DNA of 15,713 bases from an uncultured Oscillospiraceae bacterium (GCA_900752285.1 CAADUW010000243.1:1-15713), one strand, 5' to 3'. Shown: positions 5,297 through 13,002, counted from the stretch's first letter. Notes: a model not told the origin generated them from the letters alone. Numbers and translations are program-made.

Positions 5297-6679
5297 ATGC
5301 GGCGGATCATGATTTTCTGCATCCCGGCGTTCGGACATCACAATCCGACGCTTCCGGTGGCCGCGGAGTTGGTAAGGCGGGGAAACGCGGTGCGGTACTA
5401 TTCCTTTGCCCCCTTCCGGGAGAAGATTCTGGAAACGGGCGCGGAGTTTGTGCCCTGTGACGCTTTCCTTCCGGAGCTGACGGAGGAGGAGACCGGGAAG
5501 CTGCGGAAGGTTTCCACAACGGAAATGACCGTGACGGACCTGAAAACAACGGCCCGGATGGATGCTTTTCTGGCGGAGGAAGTGAAGAATTTCTGCCCGG
5601 ATGTGATATTTACGGATTCCGTCTGCTTCTGGGGCAAGCTGACTGCCAGAAAATACAAAATTCCCGTGGTGGTTTCCACCACGACCTTCGCTTTTAACCG
5701 CTTTTCCTCCCAGTACATGAAAAACAGTTTTGCGGAAATTGCGGATGTGCTCGGCGGTTCGGGGCGGGTCAGACGGGAGCTGAAAAAGCTGGAGCAGTAC
5801 GGCTACCACGAAAAGAGTATCATGCCCCTTGTGCAGAACGACAATTTCACAGATACCGTAGTCTACGCTACGAAAGCGTATCAGCCCTGCTCCCATACAT
5901 TTTCGAAGCACTATGCCTTTGTGGGACCTTCCATTGACTGCAATGCGGAAATCCGGAAGGAACACGCAAGACCCTTGGTGTATATTTCCATGGGGACTGT
6001 CATCAATGAAAGACCGCTCTTTTACGGAAACTGCATCAAAGCGCTGGAAAAGGAAGCTGTGGATGTAGTGATCTCCTGCGGCCAGAGCGTTGCTCCGGCG
6101 TCGCTTGGTTCACTGCCCTCAAATGTGCAGGTATTCCGGAGCGTAGACCAGCCGGAAGTCCTGTCCCGGGCCAATGTGTTTCTGACCCACTGCGGTATGA
6201 ACAGCGTCAGTGAGAGTCTTTATATGGCAGCACCCATGGTGCTCTTCCCGCAGACCAATGAGCAGCGGGCGGTTGCCCGACGTGCCCGGGAACTGGGAAC
6301 GGGAACGGAGCTGAAAGACGACAGCCCTGAGGCAATCCGGAAAGCCATTCAGGAGGTCTTGCAGAATCCCGCTTACCGGGATGCGGCAGAAAAGTGCAGC
6401 CGGGATTTCCGGGAAGCTCCCGGCGCTGCGGGTGCGGCAGACTTTATCCTCTCGGCGCCGCATGAAATGCCGGAAGAAGACAAGAGGGTAATGCGCCGGG
6501 AGTTCCTTCCCGGGGTCATCCAGCTGCTCTACTGGTGTGCCGCCGTCCCGCTGATCCTCTTTCTCGGAAAGTGTTTCGGCATGTGGTGGCTGTTTGCCAT
6601 TCTCGCCAATGTCCTGTTTGCCCCATTCCGAAAGCTGACCGAAAAAGTGGGCGGCATGGGTGCAGACAGGGAAAAATGA
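5297..6679 (+). CDS. GT1/MGT-family UDP-glycosyltransferase with C-terminal membrane tail
   Basis: 460 aa from ATG 5297, a GT-B fold glycosyltransferase of family GT1. The N-terminal acceptor domain starts RRIMIFCIPAFGHHNP, with the GHxNP loop of macrolide-type (MGT) enzymes. The C-terminal donor domain has PLVYISMGTV and the nucleotide-sugar signature LTHCGMNSVSESLYMAAPMV followed by PQTNEQ, with the conserved His at about residue 298. Family members transfer sugars to lipids, macrolides or other small molecules; the acceptor here is unknown. The last 50 or so residues add one or two hydrophobic segments (about 407-445), unusual for soluble MGTs, suggesting a membrane-bound acceptor. GTG 5288 would overlap the AbrB stop, but AGGAG (5284-5288) is best placed for ATG 5297. 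Confidence 0.88.
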   Translation: MRRIMIFCIPAFGHHNPTLPVAAELVRRGNAVRYYSFAPFREKILETGAEFVPCDAFLPELTEEETGKLRKVSTTEMTVTDLKTTARMDAFLAEEVKNFCPDVIFTDSVCFWGKLTARKYKIPVVVSTTTFAFNRFSSQYMKNSFAEIADVLGGSGRVRRELKKLEQYGYHEKSIMPLVQNDNFTDTVVYATKAYQPCSHTFSKHYAFVGPSIDCNAEIRKEHARPLVYISMGTVINERPLFYGNCIKALEKEAVDVVISCGQSVAPASLGSLPSNVQVFRSVDQPEVLSRANVFLTHCGMNSVSESLYMAAPMVLFPQTNEQRAVARRARELGTGTELKDDSPEAIRKAIQEVLQNPAYRDAAEKCSRDFREAPGAAGAADFILSAPHEMPEEDKRVMRREFLPGVIQLLYWCAAVPLILFLGKCFGMWWLFAILANVLFAPFRKLTEKVGGMGADREK

Positions 6680-6986
6680 GAATTTAATGCACGGCGCGAA
6701 GCGCCCTTGGCTCTCCCTTTGGGAGAGCTGTCACGGCGAACGCCGTGACTGAGAGGGCCATTCCGATACGGTGCCATTCCGAGGCAGTCCACAGACTGCC
6801 GTTGGAATCTCCCCGTTGAATGGGATAGCGCCCCCTACTTTTGCTTTCGCTCCGGTTTCCCTTTCATCCGGGGGATTCTGAGCCAGTGACTTCGGTCACT
6901 GGCTCAGAATGACACCTTGTCAAGGCGGCCCTCTTAGCCAAAGTGGCTTCGTCCCGCTAAATTTCAATTTACTCCACCTTTTCTTC
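6680..6986. repeat. Composite palindromic intergenic repeat cluster, copy 2
   Basis: A gene-free stretch made almost wholly of palindromes: GGCGC-gaa-GCGCC (6693-6705), GCTCTCCC-ttt-GGGAGAGC (6710-6728), GTCACGGC-gaac-GCCGTGAC with flanks (6730-6749), GGCAGT-ccacag-ACTGCC inside ATTCC...GGAAT (6776-6808), and a 16-bp perfect stem with TTCG loop (6875-6910). The words CAGTCCACAGACTG (6785-6798) and CCGCTAAATTTC (6954-6965) also occur, in the same order, at 227-240 and 324-335. The GCTCTCCC/GTCACGG...GAGAGGGC block is of a type widespread between genes in gut Clostridia (recalled knowledge, not searched). Confidence 0.7.
6875..6910. terminator. 16-bp perfect stem-loop with TTCG tetraloop
   Basis: ATTCTGAGCCAGTGAC (6875-6890), TTCG, GTCACTGGCTCAGAAT (6895-6910). 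There is no T-run on either side, so it is not a standard intrinsic terminator. A UUCG loop would make the RNA hairpin exceptionally stable, so RNA processing or protection is possible. It could end transcription of the glycosyltransferase operon, for which no better terminator is visible. Confidence 0.35.
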
Positions 6987-7015
6987 CCCCCGGCTGTATC
7001 ATTGACAGCCGGGGG
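6987..7015. promoter_or_regulatory. 11-bp inverted repeat overlapping the serine acetyltransferase -35 box
   Basis: CCCCCGGCTGT (6987-6997) and ACAGCCGGGGG (7005-7015) are perfect reverse complements with a 7-nt loop. The right arm shares bases with the -35 TTGACA (7002-7007). No T-run follows on either strand, which argues against a terminator and for a regulatory site. Confidence 0.5.
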
Positions 7016-7030
7016 ACATTGTGCTACACT
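7002..7030 (+). promoter_or_regulatory. Promoter of the serine acetyltransferase gene
   Basis: TTGACA (7002-7007), a 17-bp spacer and TACACT (7025-7030). The start site would be near 7037, leaving a very short leader of about 15 nt before the ATG, so a T-box or S-box riboswitch is excluded for this promoter. Confidence 0.75.
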
Positions 7031-7051
7031 GATATATGTGGAGGGATGTGC

Positions 7052-7987
7052 ATGACGCCTATTGAGCAGAGCATTGAACAGGTTGTAGACGGCATTCTGG
7101 CGGATTACGGCAACGGGAGGACCATTGACCGGATGGACCTTTTCCAGCAGCCGGAGAAGGAAGTCGTCATTGACATGATCGGCAAGCTGATCCGGATCGT
7201 TTACCCCGGATATTCCCGGGACCGGGCATACCGGATCTATAATGCCCGGCATAATCTGTCCATGCTGATCGAAGATGTGATGTACAATTTGAATAAGCAG
7301 ATCGGACTCGTGCTGCGCCCCAGACTGGGAGAGGAAGCGGCGGAGACCCGGGCACAGGAAATCTGTCTTGCCTTTTTCCGGGCCATTCCGGAAGTCCGGG
7401 CTGTTGCCCAGACGGATGTGGAGGCCTTTTTTGACGGGGACCCGGCGGCCTACAGCAGCGAGGAAATCATCTTCTGCTACCCAGGGCTTTTTGCCATCAC
7501 GGTGTATCGCCTTGCCCATGTGCTTTATACGCTGGGGGTGCCCATGCTTCCCCGGATCATGACCGAGCATGCGCACAGCGTTACGGGCATTGATATTAAC
7601 CCCGGGGCAGCCATTGGAAAGTACTTCTTTATAGACCACGGTACCGGAATTGTGGTGGGCGAGACCACCATCATCGGTGACCATGTGAAGATCTATCAGG
7701 GAGTCACACTGGGCGCTCTCAGCACCCGGGGCGGGCAGAATCTCCGGGGCAAAAAACGCCACCCGACTATCGAGGACCGGGTTACCATCTATGCCGGTGC
7801 TTCCATCCTGGGGGGAGATACCGTGATCGGACGGGACAGCGTCATTGGTTCCAATGTTTTTATTACCCACTCCATCCCGCCCTGCACCACCGTCAGTGTG
7901 AAAAGTCAGGAGCTCAGCTTCAAGCCCAGAACCTGCCCGGACTGCAATGAGACAGAACCCTTCTGGGAGGGCCAGAAAAGAACATGA
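7052..7987 (+). CDS. cysE: Serine O-acetyltransferase, EpsC type
   Basis: 311 aa. It makes O-acetylserine from serine and acetyl-CoA, the first step of cysteine synthesis in the cytosol. An N-terminal helical region (about 1-165) is followed by the left-handed beta-helix with hexapeptide repeats (about 170-285). The catalytic pair is visible: D181 in GIDINPGAAIG and H196 in IDHGTGIVVGET, 15 residues apart as in E. coli CysE. The long N-terminal domain matches the EpsC/SATase subgroup common in Clostridia. GGAGG (7040-7044) lies 7 nt before ATG 7052; upstream in-frame ATG 7046 and TTG 7019 fit worse. A C-terminal CPDC motif (about 295-298) in a tail beyond the beta-helix is an extra feature of this protein. 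No cysK is adjacent, so the gene appears to be a single-gene unit. Confidence 0.93.
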   Translation: MTPIEQSIEQVVDGILADYGNGRTIDRMDLFQQPEKEVVIDMIGKLIRIVYPGYSRDRAYRIYNARHNLSMLIEDVMYNLNKQIGLVLRPRLGEEAAETRAQEICLAFFRAIPEVRAVAQTDVEAFFDGDPAAYSSEEIIFCYPGLFAITVYRLAHVLYTLGVPMLPRIMTEHAHSVTGIDINPGAAIGKYFFIDHGTGIVVGETTIIGDHVKIYQGVTLGALSTRGGQNLRGKKRHPTIEDRVTIYAGASILGGDTVIGRDSVIGSNVFITHSIPPCTTVSVKSQELSFKPRTCPDCNETEPFWEGQKRT

Positions 7988-8028
7988 AAACTGCGGGAAT
8001 TCCAAGTGCCGGAATTCCCGCAGTTTTT
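7988..8028 (+). terminator. Intrinsic terminator of the serine acetyltransferase gene
   Basis: A 16-bp perfect stem (7988-8003 with 8011-8026) around a 7-nt loop, ending in TTTTT (8024-8028). It starts right after the stop codon. Confidence 0.9.
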
Positions 8029-8082
8029 GCACAATGGGCAGAATTCAGAAATCTTCCGGATTGAATGCGGTAAAAAATCCCC

Positions 8083-8111
8083 TTGAAGCAGAAAGCGGGG
8101 AATGGTACTAT
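8083..8111 (+). promoter_or_regulatory. Promoter of the short HTH gene
   Basis: TTGAAG (8083-8088), 17 bp, TACTAT (8106-8111). With the AAGGAGG site at 8118-8124, this indicates that the HTH gene has an intact 5' end. Confidence 0.6.
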
Positions 8112-8132
8112 GTAGAAAAGGAGGGGAAATCC

Positions 8133-8372
8133 ATGAACCGTTGGCAGATGCAGCAGCTTTTGGGGCTGCTGGATGAGCAAAGCTACCGCACGGCGGATTC
8201 CCTTGCGGAAATGCTGGGCGTGAGCGAAAAGACAACGCGCAGCCGCCTGAAGGAACTGGATGAAAACCTGAAAGCCTGTGGGGCCGCAGGTGTCCTATAT
8301 GGAATTTCAGAGGACTCCGGCGTGAAGCATGTCAGTCCTACGATCAGCGGGGCGGTCAGAAACATGGGATAG
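8133..8372 (+). pseudogene. Truncated HTH (BglG/LicR-type N-terminal HTH_11-like) regulator
   Basis: 79 aa. Residues about 5-50 form a clear helix-turn-helix: LLGLLDEQSYRTADSLAEML, then GVSEKTTRSRLKELDENLKACGA. This is the pattern of HTH_11/Mga-type domains at the N-terminus of multidomain PTS-regulated activators and antiterminators, which are usually several hundred residues long. After about residue 52 the sequence (VLYGISEDSGVKHVSPT...) no longer resembles the family and is the antisense of the end of the convergent membrane-protein gene. AAGGAGG (8118-8124) and a promoter precede the ATG, so the 5' end is real. I infer truncation by a deletion or insertion that joined it to the neighbour. 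A stand-alone small DNA-binding protein remains possible. Confidence 0.6.
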
Positions 8373-9961
8373 GCATAGCGGAATTCCGCAAAGACCGGAC
8401 TTCCCAGACAAAGACCGACGATCAGGATCATGGGAAGCAGGCAAAGAAGCGCGGCCTCCCGCTTTTTCCGGCGGTTCAGAGCATAGCAGCCGGTGACGAT
8501 CCACGAAAACAGGCCGATGCTGAAAAGAGGCTGGAACAGCGTACAGTTTTCCAACATGCGAAACAGCGCCCGGAACAGCTTGCCAAACCCGGAGGAGGGA
8601 GCAGAAGCCACAATTCCGCAGGCGTTTTCCGCTACGCCTGTTCCGTAAATCCAGAAGGCATAGCCGCCGTTCCAGTAGCCCTTTGTTTCGTCAATCCATG
8701 CTTTCAGGTAATCTGCCGGGTATTTTCGCCCCAGAGAAACATACAGCTTCAGACATGCGGAAAGGTTTTCCCGGAGAAAGCTTCGGCTTCCCGGGACGAG
8801 GGCCTCAAATTTGATAGGGTCTACGGTGGTTGGCGTATAAAGCGCGGCGGTTTTCGTAAGGTCAAAAATCTGACTGAGCAGGGAAGATTCCTCTTCCGAC
8901 AGCGCCCGTCCCTCTGCAAGCACCCGCGCGATCTGCTGGAATGGAACCGCCAGCGGCTCTACCGGGTCTGCGGCAGCAACATGGAGTGCGGTCAGAACCG
9001 GATGATTCAGAATCCAGCAAAGCAGCAGAACGATCCCCATAGCCACAACCGGTTTCCGCAGACGCCCCTTTGACAGAAACAGAATGGCAATGGCAGCGAC
9101 AAGAAATGCGTACCAACCGTTTGTACGCCACAGGCAAATGCCGATGCCGCCCAGAATAAAGAGTGCCCAGGTCCCAAAGTGCGCGGATGGGACCTTCCGC
9201 AGCAGGCAGCTGAATGCGGTCGTGAACAACAGAACGGCTGCGCTGAACGGAACATCCTTCCATAAGGTGACACTGTACACGATGTGGTAGGGCATCAGCA
9301 GGAAAAAACCGCAGCACAGAACGAGAAAAATACGGTTCGCGGAAAACCGGTACAGGGTCACAATTGCGTAGGCGATGCAGCCGGAAAGAAACAGAATCTG
9401 GACCGTGTGAAAAAAGGCAATCGCCCGGTTGATTTCACCGAACAGCCGCATGCCGGTTTTCAGAAATACCCGGACGGTCATGGTATGCCAGAAGGGCATG
9501 GTGCTGCTGTAGCTGCCCTGCAGGATTTCCTGAACGGTCGTGACCGAGTCCCGGGTCAGAACGCCCGGGTAGGCAGCGGTATACAGGTACAGAAGATCCG
9601 TAAGGGCAGCGGCGGAAAAAACAATCAGAAAAACAGGAGCAGGCCGGGAAGCAGGCGGGGATGCCTGCACAAAGGTTTTCCGGGAAAGAAAGAGAAAAAT
9701 ATTCCAGAATACCAGAAAACCGCCGGAAAAACAGAGACAGAATGTGAAGACGGCGAGGAGAGACATGGGTGCAATCAGCGGATAGTTGGCAAGCACCGTC
9801 GCCGCGGAAAAAAGCAGACTGATCCCGTATTCTCCGGCGCGGCCCTGGAGAGTACAGGTTTCCAAATCCGACAGATTTTTGGAAAGGGCGAGGATTCCGG
9901 CCATTCCGCAGAGAATATAGACGCTGACATGGGAATCGCTCCGGGAGAGTATGGCTGTCAC
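8183..9961 (-). pseudogene. Polytopic membrane protein, DUF6020-like (GT-C-like), probably broken at both ends
   Basis: 592 aa as the open frame from GTG 9961. Roughly ten hydrophobic segments and the motifs YPGVLTRDSVTTVQE, SVTLWKDVPFSAA and WRTNGWYAF match the DUF6020-type family of Clostridia, whose topology recalls GT-C glycosyltransferases; its function is unknown to me. Two defects are visible. First, GTG 9961 has no ribosome binding site, while ATG 10023, with AAGAAGGGA 10 nt upstream, opens 21 codons (MQSVRKHPGLFAAFSGILIFA) that read into the same hydrophobic helix but in another frame. Second, the real family end appears to lie near residue 545 (FRYAYPMFLTAPLIVGLTCF); the remaining 45 or so Ser/Arg-rich residues are antisense to the HTH gene. 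It lies 94 bp downstream of galT on the same strand with no terminator between. Confidence 0.6.
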
Positions 9962-10023
9962 GCAAATATCAGAATTCCGGAGAAGGCGGCGAACAGCCCG
10001 GGATGCTTTCGCACAGATTGCAT
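9958..10023 (-). pseudogene. Detached N-terminus of the membrane protein (frameshift) or leader peptide
   Basis: 21 codons from ATG 10023 to a TGA at 9960-9958, preceded by AAGAAGGGA. It encodes MQSVRKHPGLFAAFSGILIFA, a short basic start followed by half of a transmembrane helix. The TGA overlaps GTG 9961 (GTGA). Adding one base near 9961 would fuse the two frames into a normal signal-anchor helix. Either a natural frameshift, a sequencing error, or a translationally coupled leader peptide would explain it. Confidence 0.55.
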
Positions 10024-10055
10024 GAGGACACAGTCCCTTCTTGAAAAGAGTGGGG

Positions 10056-11552
10056 TCAGAACAGGTTTACCGCCTGAATGAAGTCCAGAAATGCCGCATG
10101 GCCGGCGTGGGTGTGCTTATAGACTCCCGCGTCTTCCAGAACTCCGGCAAAGACCTTTCCTACTTCTCTGCGGAGGATTTCCGCCGTGTTGTCCGGGGTA
10201 AAATCGTATTGCTGCCGCAGCTCCGCAACCCAGCTTGCGTGCTTGGACAGAATCAGGTCGGCAGAAATATCCTGATTTGTCACAATTGCATGCTCCAGCA
10301 GCGTCAGCTCGGTTTTCAGCCGGCTGGGCAGCACCGCCAGACCCATGACTTCGATGAGCCCGATGTTTTCCTTCTTGATGTGGTGCTTTTCCGCATGAGG
10401 ATGGAAAACACCGAGGGGGTGTTCGTCGGTGGTAATGTTGCACCGTAGAACCAGATCCAGCTCGTAGTCCGTGCCGCGCCGCCGGGCAATGGGGGTAATG
10501 GTGTTGTGGGGCTCTCCTTCGGTATAGGCGTATATCCCTACCTTCGGATCGGAGTATCCCCGCCAGCAGGTGAGGATCCTATCTGCCAGATCGGCAAGCT
10601 GCACAGGGTCGCTGCCGTCCAGACGGATCACGCTCATGGGCCACTTTACAAGACCGGCGCGGATATCCGCATAGCCACGGAAGGAAATCTCCGTTTCCAC
10701 CGGCGCAACCTCCATGGGGAAGGTGTAGTGTCCGCCCTGAAAATGCTCGTGGCTGAGAATGGAGCCGCCCACAATGGGCAGATCGGCATTGGAGCCCACA
10801 AAGTAGTGGGGGAAGACGGTCACAAATTCCAGAAGCTTCCGGAATGCCGCACGGTCAATGACCATGGGCACATGCTCCCCGTTGAATACGATGCAGTGCT
10901 CATTGTAATAAACATAGGGGGAGTATTGCAGGAACCACGCCTTGCCCCCAATGGTCACGGGAACGATCCGGTGGTTTGCCCGGGCGGGATGGTTCATCCG
11001 TCCGGCGTAACCCTCGTTTTCCCGGCACAGCTGGCATTTGGGGTAGCCGGACTGGGGGGCATTTTTGGCGGCGGCAATGGCTTTCGGGTCTTTCTCCGGT
11101 TTGCTCAGGTTAATGGTAATGTCCAGCGCACCGTATTCGCTCTCATACTTCCAGCGGATGTCTTTGGCGATCCGGTAGCGGCGGATGTAGTCCGTGTCCC
11201 GGCTGAGGGTATAGTACCAATCGGTTGCGGTCTGGGGGCTGACCGCATACTTTTCCCGGAAGGTGCGCACCACCTCCCGGGGCATGGGGGTCAGGGCACC
11301 CATGAGACGGGTGTCAAAAATATCCCGGGCGGTGACAGTGTCCTCGCACAGCCCCTGGGCGCAGGCATAGTCCAGAAGCTCTCCAAGAATTTTCTCCAGA
11401 TCGGTGCTGAGGGGCTCGCCACCGGGGGCGTAGTCGTCCCGGCGCAGAATGTCCAGAATGCGGTTCCGCAGAACCACCTCGTCCTCCGGCTGGGCAAGAC
11501 CCCGGGAAATGGCGTAGATCACAAGAGAGTCGATGCAGGTTTCAATTTTCAT
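10056..11552 (-). CDS. galT: Galactose-1-phosphate uridylyltransferase, class 2 (GalT)
   Basis: 498 aa. It exchanges UMP between UDP-glucose and galactose-1-phosphate in the Leloir pathway, in the cytosol. The length and sequence are those of the Firmicutes class-2 GalT (about 490-500 aa), not the 350-aa E. coli type. A helical N-terminal region (1-150) precedes the catalytic part. Visible motifs are CQLCRENEGYAGR (173-185), NEHCIVFNGEHVPM and the active-site SHEHFQGGH (267-275), in which HEH replaces the HPH of class 1. The ATG overlaps the galK stop by 4 nt (ATGA), so translation is coupled. galE and a transporter are not in the window, so the pathway must be completed elsewhere. Confidence 0.95.
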   Translation of the reverse strand: MKIETCIDSLVIYAISRGLAQPEDEVVLRNRILDILRRDDYAPGGEPLSTDLEKILGELLDYACAQGLCEDTVTARDIFDTRLMGALTPMPREVVRTFREKYAVSPQTATDWYYTLSRDTDYIRRYRIAKDIRWKYESEYGALDITINLSKPEKDPKAIAAAKNAPQSGYPKCQLCRENEGYAGRMNHPARANHRIVPVTIGGKAWFLQYSPYVYYNEHCIVFNGEHVPMVIDRAAFRKLLEFVTVFPHYFVGSNADLPIVGGSILSHEHFQGGHYTFPMEVAPVETEISFRGYADIRAGLVKWPMSVIRLDGSDPVQLADLADRILTCWRGYSDPKVGIYAYTEGEPHNTITPIARRRGTDYELDLVLRCNITTDEHPLGVFHPHAEKHHIKKENIGLIEVMGLAVLPSRLKTELTLLEHAIVTNQDISADLILSKHASWVAELRQQYDFTPDNTAEILRREVGKVFAGVLEDAGVYKHTHAGHAAFLDFIQAVNLF

Positions 11553-12772
11553 GCGGTTTCCTCCGGAATCATTTCCACGCCGCCCTGAGGACGGATGGAA
11601 AGCACGTGACAGGCGCCCTGTCCCAGAGCCGCGTCAATGCCTGCCCGGAAGCCGTCCAGCAGGTCAAAGGGAACAAATGCCTGCACGGTTCCGGCAAAGC
11701 CGCCGCCGTGCACCCGGCTTGCACCCCGCCCGTGGAGATAGTGCCGGCAAAGGCCCAGCGCTACGGCAACTTCCTGACGGTCGGTTCGTCCGGCAGGGGT
11801 TACGTTCTGCAGGTACATCCAGGAAGAGTTCCCGCTTTCCTGAATCAGGGACAGGAACCGGTCGAAGTCGCCGCTCTGCAGCGCCTCCACCTGCTGCGGG
11901 ACCCGGGCGTTTTCCGCATAGAAGTGCATGCTCCGCAGAACCGCCCGGTCGCCGCATTCCCGGCGCAGGGCGGGGATGGCAGCATAAAACGCGTCCTCGG
12001 GAATCTGGCTCAGAACATCCTTGCCGAAATAGGCGCAGACTGCCTTCAGTTCCCCGGGAATGGCCGCATACTCGTCGGTCAGATCGGCGTGGCTTGCCCG
12101 ACTGTCGATGATGCACAGGGCATGTCCGCAGGCGGCAAAGTCAAAGTTTACCGGGGTAATGACCGGGTGCGTTTTGTCAAAGAAATCAATGGTTACAAGG
12201 TTTCCGACGGCGGAAGCGGTCTGATCCATCAGTCCGCAGGGCTTGCCGAAGAACACGTTTTCCGCATACTGCCCGATCTGGGCGATTTCCGGCTGACTGA
12301 CCCGGCCCGCAAAGAAAAGACCGTTCAGAATGGTGCCGATCAGCACCTCGTAGGCGGCAGAGGAACTGAGTCCGGAACCGGGAAGCACAGTGGAGGTGCA
12401 GTAGGCGTCAAAGCCGGAGACCGGACAGCCCAGCTCCCGGAACCGGGCGGCGACACCGCGGACCAGTGCAGGGGTGGTGTTGATTTCGGATGGTTGAGGC
12501 GTCAGACAGTCGAGGGAAACCGTGCACAGGGGATAGCCCTCGGACAGAATGCGGATGGTGTTTGTGCCGTTTACCCGAACGGCGGCCCGGGTGTCCAGAT
12601 TCACAGCGGCGGCAAGAACCCGCCCGCGCTGATGATCCGTGTGATTTCCGCCGATCTCCGTGCGCCCGGGTGCGGAAAAGTAATGCTCCGGAATACTGCC
12701 GAAGGCCGCCTGAAAACCGGCGTCCAGGGCGTGCTTTTCGGGAGCGGATAAATACAAGGTGGGTGCGGACAT
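11549..12772 (-). CDS. galK: Galactokinase
   Basis: 407 aa from ATG 12772, a GHMP-family kinase that phosphorylates galactose at C1 with ATP. Visible are the galactokinase signature PGRTEIGGNHTDHQRG (35-50), the ATP-binding PGSGLSSSAA loop (131-140) and the C-terminal GGGFAGT (356-362). The signature has GGNHTDHQ where many enzymes have GEHTDYN, a variant I recall from clostridial GalKs. GGGGAGG (12787-12781) lies 8 nt before the ATG. The frame stays open upstream to 13033, but that stretch lies over the promoter and intergenic hairpins and is not coding. First gene of galKT, with galT overlapping its stop. Confidence 0.95.
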   Translation of the reverse strand: MSAPTLYLSAPEKHALDAGFQAAFGSIPEHYFSAPGRTEIGGNHTDHQRGRVLAAAVNLDTRAAVRVNGTNTIRILSEGYPLCTVSLDCLTPQPSEINTTPALVRGVAARFRELGCPVSGFDAYCTSTVLPGSGLSSSAAYEVLIGTILNGLFFAGRVSQPEIAQIGQYAENVFFGKPCGLMDQTASAVGNLVTIDFFDKTHPVITPVNFDFAACGHALCIIDSRASHADLTDEYAAIPGELKAVCAYFGKDVLSQIPEDAFYAAIPALRRECGDRAVLRSMHFYAENARVPQQVEALQSGDFDRFLSLIQESGNSSWMYLQNVTPAGRTDRQEVAVALGLCRHYLHGRGASRVHGGGFAGTVQAFVPFDLLDGFRAGIDAALGQGACHVLSIRPQGGVEMIPEETA

Positions 12773-12811
12773 GGTGAATACCTCCCCAAATTTGATCGTA
12801 TTTCTACTGAC

Positions 12812-12840
12812 ATTATACAGTATTCGGCGAAAAAAGCAAA
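12812..12840 (-). promoter_or_regulatory. Probable promoter of galKT
   Basis: TATAAT on the minus strand at 12817-12812, with a weak TTGCTT-like -35 about 16 bp upstream. The poor -35 fits an activator-dependent or modest promoter. The leader before galK is about 35 nt. Confidence 0.55.
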
Positions 12841-12842
12841 GC

Positions 12843-12950
12843 ATATTTCCATGGAGCGGAAAGGAAACTACGCCCGCCCAAACTTGAGATGCATCGGTGC
12901 ACCGCTCCACCCGTGGCATGCGGAACCGCCTTTTCCGCATGCACGAAAAT
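12843..12950. other. Unexplained multi-hairpin segment between galK and tRNA-Ala promoters
   Basis: TGGAGCGG (12852-12859) pairs with CCGCTCCA (12902-12909), enclosing a small TGCA-tcgg-TGCA hairpin near 12890-12901. A second hairpin, GCATGCGGAA (12916-12925) with TTCCGCATGC (12933-12942), is a perfect 10-bp stem. It lies upstream of both promoters, so it belongs to neither leader as drawn. I do not recognise an RNA family. It could be a small RNA, regulator sites or relic repeats. Confidence 0.45.
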
Positions 12951-12974
12951 AAAATGAATTTTTTGAAAAAAAGC

Positions 12975-13002
12975 TTGACATTCTGCAAGACTGTGCTATA
13001 AT
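12975..13002 (+). promoter_or_regulatory. Promoter of tRNA-Ala
   Basis: TTGACA (12975-12980), 16 bp, TATAAT (12997-13002), with an extended -10 TG at 12994-12995. A very strong promoter, as expected for a tRNA. Confidence 0.85.

Noticed and set aside
5082..6679. Toxin-antitoxin reading of the AbrB gene
   Set aside because: The partner is a full-length glycosyltransferase with intact motifs, not a small toxin.
7019..7051. TTG 7019 as start of serine acetyltransferase
   Set aside because: It falls inside the promoter spacer; ATG 7052 has GGAGG 7 nt upstream.
6680..7051. T-box or other riboswitch upstream of the serine acetyltransferase gene
   Set aside because: The promoter leaves a leader of only about 15 nt, and the upstream hairpins match repeat modules; no T-box sequence is visible.
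10506..11588. 360-codon open frame on the plus strand opposite galT
   Set aside because: Shadow of the galT coding sequence, with Gly/Val-rich composition and no recognisable domain.
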